Below, in pieces: positions 8,103 through 13,973 of a DNA stretch of 33,114 nucleotides (the stretch's first letter is position 1; each line of letters begins with the position of its first letter). The stretch comes from Bacteroidales bacterium UBA6360 (lineage in GTDB: Bacteria > Bacteroidota > Bacteroidia > Bacteroidales > UBA932). Location: contig DJRM01000112.1 of NCBI GenBank assembly GCA_002440085.1, positions 1 to 33,114 on the forward strand, written 5' to 3'. The translations under genes were made by a program, and so were the position numbers. Below the pieces are notes generated by a model. That model made no database searches. It saw only the letters and a program-made list of their open reading frames with translations, and was not told the origin of the DNA.

Positions 8103-9236
8103 ATGTCATTTGCGGAAGAAAGAATCAACTCGACGGCGCTCACTTTTGATGACGTCCTGCTCGTGCCCGCCTACTCCGAGGTTCTGCCCCGGGAGGTCAG
8201 CACAAAAGCCCGTTTCACACGGAACATCAGCCTCAACATCCCTATCGTCTCGGCGGCGATGGACACCGTCTCCGAGAAGGCGATGGCAATAATGCTCGCG
8301 AGAAAGGGAGGTATCAGCGTGATACACAAGAATATGAGCATTGAGGCTCAGGCACGGCAGATTCGTGAGGTGAAGGAATATCCCGCAGAGGGCGACAAGA
8401 TTCCGTGCCTCGACGCGGAAGGGAGGCTCAGGGTAGCCGCCGGAGTCGGAATCACGGCTGACGTGCTCGACAGGGTGACGGCACTCGTTGAAGCCGGGGT
8501 AGATGCGATTGTGCTTGACTCTGCGCACGGAGACTCACACGGAGTCGTGGAGGCCCTGAGAAAAATCAAGGCAGTCTATCCGGAGCTTGACACGGTCGTC
8601 GGAAACATCGCCACGGCCGAGGCCGCCGTGCGTCTGATTGAGGCCGGCGCCGACTCGCTCAAGGTCGGCATCGGCCCCGGCTCCATCTGCACGACGAGAA
8701 TCATAGCCGGAGTGGGAGTGCCACAGATTTCAGCGATATACGACGTGGCAAAGGCGGCGGAAGGCTCCGGAGTGCCGGTGATTGCAGACGGAGGGCTGCG
8801 CTACTCAGGAGACATCGTAAAGGCTCTTGCTGCGGGAGGCGACTGCGTGATGATAGGCTCTATGTTCGCCGGCACCGACGAGGCTCCGGGAGAAATATTT
8901 GAGGAGGACGGATGCAAGTTCAAGTCCTACAGGGGTATGGGCTCTGTCGATGCGATGAAGGCTGGCTCACGCGACCGCTATTTCCAGGACGGCGAGGACA
9001 GCACGAAGAAACTTGTGCCGGAGGGTGTCGTCGCCCGCGTCCCATACAAGGGCAGCGTCGGGGACATCATCTATCAGCTCGTGGGCGGCATCCGTTCCGG
9101 CATGGGCTACTGCGGTGCGGCCAACATCGATGCTCTGCACTCCGCACGCTTTGTCCGCATCACGGCAAATGGTCTAGTAGAAAATCACCCTCACGACATC
9201 ACCATCACCGGCAACACCCCCAATTATCATAAATAA
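8103..9236 (+). CDS. guaB: IMP dehydrogenase lacking the CBS (Bateman) module
   Basis: Catalyses NAD-dependent oxidation of IMP to XMP, the committed step to guanine nucleotides. At 377 residues it is about 110 shorter than the usual 480-500. The barrel core is intact: TFDDVLLVPA near the N-terminus, the catalytic loop GPGSICTTR (Cys196), the flap with DRYFQ (the Arg-Tyr pair typical of IMP dehydrogenase), and the C-terminal ITITGNTPNYH. The missing part is the pair of CBS domains normally inserted after HKNMSIEAQ. Here residues 77-110 bridge directly to the GRLRVAAGVGI strand. GMP reductase also lacks CBS domains, but the RYFQ flap, the long C-terminal region and the neighbouring guaA favour IMP dehydrogenase. 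A hexamer without CBS domains should lack the purine-nucleotide allostery those domains provide. Confidence 0.93.
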   Translation: MSFAEERINSTALTFDDVLLVPAYSEVLPREVSTKARFTRNISLNIPIVSAAMDTVSEKAMAIMLARKGGISVIHKNMSIEAQARQIREVKEYPAEGDKIPCLDAEGRLRVAAGVGITADVLDRVTALVEAGVDAIVLDSAHGDSHGVVEALRKIKAVYPELDTVVGNIATAEAAVRLIEAGADSLKVGIGPGSICTTRIIAGVGVPQISAIYDVAKAAEGSGVPVIADGGLRYSGDIVKALAAGGDCVMIGSMFAGTDEAPGEIFEEDGCKFKSYRGMGSVDAMKAGSRDRYFQDGEDSTKKLVPEGVVARVPYKGSVGDIIYQLVGGIRSGMGYCGAANIDALHSARFVRITANGLVENHPHDITITGNTPNYHK

Positions 9237-9253
9237 CGGAATACCAGCCTCTA

Positions 9254-9286
9254 ATCTAAGTCTGACAGACTCTGGCTCAGATTTTT
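9254..9286 (+). terminator. Weak hairpin between guaB and guaA
   Basis: ATCTAAG pairs with CTCAGAT (one mismatch) around an inner AGTCTG-A-CAGACT palindrome and is followed by five T. It could be a partial terminator or attenuator in the 124-base guaB-guaA gap. The stem is short and the call is tentative. Confidence 0.3.
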
Positions 9287-9360
9287 GAGTATATTTTCGA
9301 AGAGGGTGTGTACCGGGCGTACATGAACGATGAGAAAATGGGTATAGACACAAAAAATAT

Positions 9361-10950
9361 ATGACAGAAAAGATAATAATAGTTGATTTCGGATCACAAT
9401 ATACGCAGTTAATTGCTCGCAGAATCCGAGAGATGCAGGTTTATTGTGAAATTATTCCGTATAATAAGTTCAGGCAGGATGACACGGCAGATGATGCATC
9501 CGGACATCGCGGGACACCATCTGGGGGACACTCCCCTTTCGGCCCAGAGGTCAAAGGCGTAGTCCTCAGCGGCAGCCCATGCTCCGTGAGACAGGAAAAC
9601 GCGCCGACTGTGAACCTCGACGGCATAATGGGAGTGCTTCCCCTGCTCGGAGTCTGCTACGGAGCCCAGTACCTCGCGCAGTTCTTCGGCGGCAGCGTGG
9701 AGAAATCCCCTACCCGTGAATATGGCCGCGCAATGATGAATGTGCGCGATGCCTCCGATCCGCTTATGGCAGGACTCAGCGCAAGTTCGCAGGTCTGGAT
9801 GTCCCACGGCGACACGATAACTTCAATACCGCCGACCTATCATATCATCGCCTCAACCGAGGACGTGGACATCGCGGCCTTCCGCATCACAGGTGAGCAG
9901 ACCTGGGGGCTCCAGTTCCACCCGGAGGTCTACCACAGCACCGAAGGCACACAGCTTCTGCGCAATTTCGTGCTCGGAATCTGCGGCTGCTCAGGCAACT
10001 GGACCAGCGAAGGTTTCATCGAGCAGACAGTCCGTGAGCTCAAGGAAAAGCTCGGAGACGACAAGGTCGTGCTCGGACTTTCCGGCGGTGTGGATTCTTC
10101 CGTAGCGGCAATGCTCCTGCACCGCGCCATAGGCGACAATCTCCACTGCATCTTCGTGGATTCCGGTCTGATGAGAAAGAACGAGGCCACCGAAGTCCTT
10201 GAGTCCTACAAGGGCATGGGCCTGAATGTCAGGGGGATTGACGCCGCGGAAAGGTTCCTCGGCGACCTTCGCGGAGTGACCGACCCCGAAACAAAGAGAA
10301 AGATTATAGGCAAGGACTTCATCGAGGTCTTCAACGCGGCCGCCGGCGAAATCAAGGATGTGAAATGGCTCGGACAGGGCACGATTTACCCGGATGTGGT
10401 AGAATCAGCACAAGTGAACGGCACCGCTGTCGTAATCAAGTCCCACCACAACGTCGGAGGTCTTCCGGAAAAGATGAACCTCAAGATTGTGGAGCCGCTG
10501 CGCCTCCTGTTCAAGGACGAGGTGCGCCGGGTCGGCCGTCAGCTGGGCATCAGCGACAAACTGATTGGACGCCACCCGTTCCCCGGCCCGGGGCTCGGCA
10601 TCCGCATCATAGGCGAGGTAACCCCGGAGAAAGTCCATATTCTTCAGGAAGTTGACAGCATCTATGTCGGCATCCTCAGGGAGACAGGTCTCTACGACAA
10701 AATCTGGCAGGCCGGAGCCATCCTGCTCCCGGTTCAGAGCGTGGGAGTCATGGGCGACGAAAGAACCTACGAGAGCTGCGTGGCGCTCCGTGCCGTGACC
10801 TCGGTCGACGGGATGACCGCCGACTGGGCACATATCCCATACGAGGTTCTGGCACGGCTCTCCAACGAGATAATAAACAAGGTCAAGGGGGTCAACCGAG
10901 TGGTGTATGACATTTCATCGAAACCGCCTGCAACCATCGAATGGGAATAA
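9361..10950 (+). CDS. guaA: GMP synthase (glutamine-hydrolysing)
   Basis: Converts XMP, ATP and glutamine to GMP. The 529 residues contain an N-terminal class I glutamine amidotransferase with the Cys nucleophile in GVCYGAQY, then WMSHGD and the His/Glu of QFHPEVYHS. The ATP-pyrophosphatase domain carries the PP-loop LSGGVDSSVAA, and the C-terminal dimerisation domain ends in SSKPPATIEWE. It is about 20 residues longer than close family members as I recall them. The excess sits at residues 41-62 between PYNKF and VKGVVLSGSP, is rich in D, G, S, H and P, and lies in a surface loop of the amidotransferase domain. It follows guaB by 124 bases, completing the IMP-to-GMP route. A strong hairpin terminator begins at its stop codon. 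Confidence 0.97.
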   Translation: MTEKIIIVDFGSQYTQLIARRIREMQVYCEIIPYNKFRQDDTADDASGHRGTPSGGHSPFGPEVKGVVLSGSPCSVRQENAPTVNLDGIMGVLPLLGVCYGAQYLAQFFGGSVEKSPTREYGRAMMNVRDASDPLMAGLSASSQVWMSHGDTITSIPPTYHIIASTEDVDIAAFRITGEQTWGLQFHPEVYHSTEGTQLLRNFVLGICGCSGNWTSEGFIEQTVRELKEKLGDDKVVLGLSGGVDSSVAAMLLHRAIGDNLHCIFVDSGLMRKNEATEVLESYKGMGLNVRGIDAAERFLGDLRGVTDPETKRKIIGKDFIEVFNAAAGEIKDVKWLGQGTIYPDVVESAQVNGTAVVIKSHHNVGGLPEKMNLKIVEPLRLLFKDEVRRVGRQLGISDKLIGRHPFPGPGLGIRIIGEVTPEKVHILQEVDSIYVGILRETGLYDKIWQAGAILLPVQSVGVMGDERTYESCVALRAVTSVDGMTADWAHIPYEVLARLSNEIINKVKGVNRVVYDISSKPPATIEWE

Positions 10951-10985
10951 AGAAGAAAACCGCCTTCACAAGCGGTTTTCTTCTT
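10950..10985 (+). terminator. Terminator hairpin at the end of guaA
   Basis: A perfect 14-bp stem, AAGAAGAAAACCGC with GCGGTTTTCTTCTT, encloses an 8-base loop and begins at the last base of the guaA stop codon. The descending arm is itself T-rich and serves as the U-tract. Confidence 0.85.
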
Positions 10986-11082
10986 GCCTTTCGGCAAATC
11001 TCATAAAAATGGCTAAACGATTATTGATGCTGCAAAGGTAGTGGTCGCGAGGAAGCCCGGCAATACCGAGATGTCGGTATTT

Positions 11083-11095
11083 TGACAGTCTGTCA
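11083..11095 (+). promoter_or_regulatory. Palindromic operator candidate TGACA-GTC-TGTCA
   Basis: A perfect 5+5 palindrome with a 3-base spacer, about 150 bases before the ferritin ATG. The same architecture (TGACA-AAA-TGTCA) occurs before grpE at 24342-24354. In both, TT follows directly and TTGC begins 17 bases after the last palindrome base, suggesting a shared stress regulator site. Confidence 0.5.
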
Positions 11096-11180
11096 TTGTT
11101 TCGCGACAATATTGCAGAGAAACAAGACGAAATGTCGCTACAGCTGTTCAGCGACACATGGCTTTCACTTCAGAAGCGGA

Positions 11181-11196
11181 TGGCACTTGATTTGTA
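11181..11196 (+). promoter_or_regulatory. Sigma-54-like promoter candidate of the ferritin gene
   Basis: TGGCAC followed by 5 bases and TTGTA fits the -24/-12 layout of RpoN promoters: the second G of GG and the G of the -12 dinucleotide are 11 bases apart. The -12 element is GT, not GC. It would give a leader of about 37 bases before the ATG at 11244. No standard TAnnTTTG box is seen in this interval. Confidence 0.35.
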
Positions 11197-11243
11197 ACGA
11201 ATCTCTCTTGGTTTTGATGTTAAACTTTTAAAACTATAAGATT

Positions 11244-11723
11244 ATGATTACAGAAAAACTTCAGAAAGAATTCAACGAGCAGATTACTGCTGAATTGTGG
11301 TCTTCACAGTTATATCTCCAGATGGCATACTTCCTCAAGAAAGAGGGGTGGGACGGCTTTGCACACTGGATGGAAAAGCAGTCAGAAGAAGAGAGGTCAC
11401 ATGCCTGCGCTATGGCCGATTTCGTGACGAAGAGAGGCGGTGAGGTCAAGCTTCAGATGATCGATGTTGTCCCTTGCGGCTGGGGCAGCGTTCTTGAGGT
11501 GGTTGAGCACGTTGCAGAACACGAGCGTCACGTGTCAAAGCTTATTGATGACCTTGTTGCTGTCGCTCATGACGAGAAGGACAATGCGGCGCAGGATTTC
11601 CTCTGGGGATTTGTCCGTGAGCAGGTCGAGGAAGAGGCTACTGCAGATGCTCTTGTCGCAAAGGTAAAGCACGCTGGAGAGGCAGGACTTGCATTCGTTG
11701 ACGCCGAGCTCGCAAATAGGTAG
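11244..11723 (+). CDS. ftnA: Bacterial non-haem ferritin
   Basis: Iron-storage protein forming a 24-subunit shell that oxidises Fe(II) and stores Fe(III) in the cytoplasm. The 159-residue, all-helical sequence keeps the ferroxidase-centre residues at the numbering known from Escherichia coli FtnA: E17, Y24, E49, E50, H53, E94, E126, Q127 and E130. There is no bacterioferritin haem methionine signature. It is a single-gene unit between the guaA terminator and a terminator shared with the convergent kinase gene. It is preceded by an unusually elaborate control region with several inverted repeats and no obvious housekeeping promoter, consistent with iron- or stress-responsive expression (inference). 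Confidence 0.96.
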   Translation: MITEKLQKEFNEQITAELWSSQLYLQMAYFLKKEGWDGFAHWMEKQSEEERSHACAMADFVTKRGGEVKLQMIDVVPCGWGSVLEVVEHVAEHERHVSKLIDDLVAVAHDEKDNAAQDFLWGFVREQVEEEATADALVAKVKHAGEAGLAFVDAELANR

Positions 11724-11744
11724 ACAAACTCCTGTTCGGAATGA

Positions 11745-11789
11745 AGCGGAAAATCTTTTGGGCAGATGCCGGGAGATTTTCCGCTTTTT
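11745..11789 (+). terminator. Terminator after ferritin, between convergent genes
   Basis: AGCGGAAAATCT pairs perfectly with AGATTTTCCGCT (12 bp), followed by TTTTC. It lies between the ferritin stop (11723) and the convergent kinase stop (11794). The stem can form from both strands, but the T-run favours plus-strand termination. Confidence 0.85.
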
Positions 11790-11793
11790 CTGT

Positions 11794-13116
11794 CTATTGC
11801 ATCGGTTCCAGTTTCCGCAACGTAAAAAAGAACTGAAGGCCATGAGGTTCGCGGTTGAAAACTCGGATTTCTCCCCCATGGAACGCGATGGCATTGCGAA
11901 CAATGGAAAGCCCGAGGCCTGAACCTCCGTCGTCACGGGTACGGCCTTCAGAAATGCGGTAGAAACGCTCGAACAGACGGGAAAGATGCTGAGGCGGGAC
12001 TCCGCAGCCAGTGTCATAGTAGCTCAGGTGGAGGAACTTACCATCCTGCCGTCTGTCTCCAGACAGTTCATCGCGACATTCGACATGGATCGACACGCCA
12101 TCTCCGGCATATTTCAGGCTGTTCTCGACAAGATTGCGGAACACCGCATGGAGCAGTGTCTTGTTGCCGTATATTTCAAGATCCGAAGGCAAGGCATTCT
12201 CCATCACATCGCTACGCTCCGACAGGCGATCCGAGAATTCGGAACTTACTTCATCTACTATTTCCTTCAGGTTCACGCGCTGACGCACAAGCTTTTCCGG
12301 AGATTCCTCAATCTTGCTGATGAGCGAAACGTCACGGATGAGATCCGACAGGCGCACGGACTGAACATAAGCCCTGTGTATGAAATTCCGCCGGCGTGTC
12401 TCATCCATGTCCGGACAGGATTCCAAGGTCTCAAGGTAGCCCATTATGCCTGTCACCGGAGTCCGGAGTTCGTGTGAGATGTTTCCCGTAAGCTGCTGTT
12501 TAAGAGCCGCAACAGCCTTGTCGCTGTCTTGAGCATATTGAGTCTGAAGCCTCTGTACATTGGAACCGAATTGGGAAGAGAGGAGGACGATCGCAAGCAG
12601 AGCTATGGCAAAAAGCAGCGCAGATGCAAGAAGGAATATGTTGTTAGGCCGGATGCGCGGCTTCACGTCCGCATCGTACGGAAGCGCAACCCGGATAATC
12701 CGGTCGCCGTAAATTCTGGAATAATAGAGGTATTTCGTTCCTGTCGTCAACGACACACGCACTGACGTGGCAACGGAATCCCGCAGCGACCCGGTGACTT
12801 CCGGACGATCGGAGTGGTTTTCAAGTTGCAGTCTCTCAATGCTGTCGAAAAGGACATTGCCGGCCGTATCCAGCACGGTTGCCCGCAGGTCTCCGGGGAA
12901 CAAAGCTGTCACATAGGCGTAATCGTCTGTTTTTGAGAGTATTCCGGCATACGACGCAAGATCGTTCTCAACATACTGCGCCTTGGTCTGGGTGTCAAGA
13001 CGAACCTGAAACACGACCAGCATGAAAGCGAACACGGCAAACGCCGCCGCAAAGCTGACAATCAGCTGGCGGCTGTAAGTTCTCCTGATGGAGCCTGAAG
13101 TTCTGTCTTCCGTCAT
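11794..13116 (-). CDS. Sensor histidine kinase, PhoR-like
   Basis: Membrane two-component sensor, 440 residues. One membrane helix (about residues 19-38) is followed by about 120 extracytoplasmic residues and a second helix (about 160-181). The DHp domain has the phospho-acceptor His215 in NISHELRTPVTGIMGY. The HATPase_c domain shows the N box (FRNLVENSLKYAG), DTGCGVP, LFERFYR and GGSGLGLSIV. The start overlaps the stop of the response-regulator gene as ATGA, so the two are translationally coupled. The pair is divergent from a phosphate permease across a region with an 11-bp repeat array, which makes phosphate sensing (PhoR role) the best inference. The sensor domain alone does not prove it. 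Confidence 0.9.
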   Translation of the reverse strand: MTEDRTSGSIRRTYSRQLIVSFAAAFAVFAFMLVVFQVRLDTQTKAQYVENDLASYAGILSKTDDYAYVTALFPGDLRATVLDTAGNVLFDSIERLQLENHSDRPEVTGSLRDSVATSVRVSLTTGTKYLYYSRIYGDRIIRVALPYDADVKPRIRPNNIFLLASALLFAIALLAIVLLSSQFGSNVQRLQTQYAQDSDKAVAALKQQLTGNISHELRTPVTGIMGYLETLESCPDMDETRRRNFIHRAYVQSVRLSDLIRDVSLISKIEESPEKLVRQRVNLKEIVDEVSSEFSDRLSERSDVMENALPSDLEIYGNKTLLHAVFRNLVENSLKYAGDGVSIHVECRDELSGDRRQDGKFLHLSYYDTGCGVPPQHLSRLFERFYRISEGRTRDDGGSGLGLSIVRNAIAFHGGEIRVFNREPHGLQFFFTLRKLEPMQ

Positions 13117-13820
13117 GGTCTGGGCTGAAAGCTATATCCGAATCCGGAACGGTTGGTGATGCAGGATTTCATCGGGCCGAGCTTGGCGCGTATCCTCGCA
13201 ATGTGCACATCAATTGTCCTGTCAAGCACATAAGGCGCGTCCTTCCATAGCCTGTCTATGATTTCTTCACGTGAAAAAATCTTTCCCGGATGGGCGGCAA
13301 GCAGAGAGATGAGTTCAAATTCCTTTTTTGAAAGCGTCACCGGCGTGTCGGACACATAGACCATCTTGGACTTCATGTCAATCCTGAGACTCCCCGACTC
13401 AAGGATGTCCGCGGTCTGTTCTCCGGAAAGACGGGAACTTCGTCTGAGCACAGCCTTCACCCGGGCCAGCACTTCCTGAATGGAGAATGGCTTACTGATG
13501 TAGTCGTCACCGCCCGCCGAGAATCCGGTGAGCATGTCATTCTCCGTGCTGCGGGCAGTAAGGAATATGATCGGAATCTCAAGATGCCTTTCCTTCCTGA
13601 CAACTTCCGCCATTCTGAATCCGGACATTCCGGCCATCATCACATCAAGCAGAATCAGCCTGTGTTCCGGCGTCAGTTTCGCCAAGGCTTCCTCGGCCGA
13701 CGATGCCGTATCGACGGCATACCCGGCATTTTCGAGGTTGAATTCCAGAATTTCGCATATATCTTTCTCGTCGTCGACGACAAGAATCCGTGCTTCCGTT
13801 GAATTTGCAGCGTCTGTCAT
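13113..13820 (-). CDS. OmpR/PhoB-family response regulator
   Basis: DNA-binding response regulator, 235 residues from the ATG at 13820. The receiver domain has the acidic pair DDE (16-18 region), phospho-acceptor Asp59 in LLLDVMM-type context, the Thr of FLTAR and Lys110 in ISKPFS. The C-terminal winged-helix domain ends in RTIDVHIARIRAKLG and GFGYSFQ, typical of PhoB/OmpR. An upstream ATG at 13868 is in frame. However, a TATATTTG box (13848-13841) would start transcription near 13836, so 13820 is the likelier start, with a leader of about 16 bases. The 11-bp direct repeats before the divergent PiT gene have the geometry expected for this family, supporting a PhoB-like role. Confidence 0.92.
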   Translation of the reverse strand: MTDAANSTEARILVVDDEKDICEILEFNLENAGYAVDTASSAEEALAKLTPEHRLILLDVMMAGMSGFRMAEVVRKERHLEIPIIFLTARSTENDMLTGFSAGGDDYISKPFSIQEVLARVKAVLRRSSRLSGEQTADILESGSLRIDMKSKMVYVSDTPVTLSKKEFELISLLAAHPGKIFSREEIIDRLWKDAPYVLDRTIDVHIARIRAKLGPMKSCITNRSGFGYSFQPRP

Positions 13821-13840
13821 ATTCCGAATATTACGAGGTG

Positions 13841-13848
13841 CAAATATA
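13841..13848 (-). promoter_or_regulatory. Putative -7 box of the response-regulator/kinase operon
   Basis: Reads TATATTTG on the minus strand, matching TAnnTTTG. It lies about 20 bases before the ATG at 13820 and argues against the longer in-frame start at 13868. No -33 TTTG is seen, as expected for an activated promoter. Confidence 0.5.
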
Positions 13849-13896
13849 CGCAGTTTTACTTTCTTCACGTGTCAGGACGGCGGATTTTTCGACGAC

Positions 13897-13940
13897 GTAA
13901 CATATTTTTAACAAATTCGTAATATACGCCCAACATATTC
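13897..13940 (+). promoter_or_regulatory. Tandem 11-bp direct repeats, candidate Pho box
   Basis: Four consecutive 11-base units start at 13897, 13908, 13919 and 13930: GTAACATATTT, TTAACAAATTC, GTAATATACGC and CCAACATATTC. The conserved core is (T)AACA. The array ends 4 bases before TACTTTTG, the likely -7 box of the PiT gene, which has no -33 TTTG. Direct repeats at 11-bp period are the known binding geometry of PhoB/PhoP regulators in other phyla (for example TTAACA-type repeats in Bacillus). It lies between the regulator gene and the phosphate permease. Confidence 0.7.
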
Positions 13941-13944
13941 GAAA

Positions 13945-13952
13945 TACTTTTG
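13945..13952 (+). promoter_or_regulatory. Putative -7 box of the PiT phosphate permease gene
   Basis: TACTTTTG matches TAnnTTTG and lies about 22 bases before the ATG at 13974. The -33 position is occupied by the 11-bp repeat array instead of TTTG, the usual layout of an activator-dependent promoter. Confidence 0.55.
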
Positions 13953-13973
13953 CAACCGAAAAATATATAACGT

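Larger units (their letters stand above)
10986..11243 (+). promoter_or_regulatory. Ferritin upstream region rich in inverted repeats
   Basis: This 258-base stretch has no convincing gene. It contains a perfect hairpin AATACCGA-GATG-TCGGTATT (11062-11081), the palindrome TGACAGTCTGTCA (11083-11095), an imperfect palindrome ATTGTTTCGCGACAAT (11095-11110), and TGTCGCT-N10-AGCGACA (11133-11156). TGTCG/CGACA half-sites therefore occur at 11073, 11104, 11133 and 11152. A sigma-54-like element follows at 11181. I read it as the control region of the ferritin gene, probably with an operator and an activator site. No regulator is identified. Confidence 0.5.

Noticed and set aside
8103..9236. Reading the short guaB as GMP reductase (guaC)
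   Set aside because: The DRYFQ flap, the KLVPEG block, the long C-terminus ending in ITGNTPNYH and the adjacent guaA all favour IMP dehydrogenase.
10966..11157. A 63-codon minus-strand frame between guaA and ferritin
   Set aside because: It overlaps the guaA terminator and several inverted repeats, has no recognisable protein features and no ribosome-binding site of note. The region reads better as regulatory DNA.
13263..13278. parS-like palindrome around TTCACGTGAA
   Set aside because: It matches the parS consensus at only about 13 of 16 positions, lies inside the response-regulator coding region, and is far from parAB. It is probably chance.
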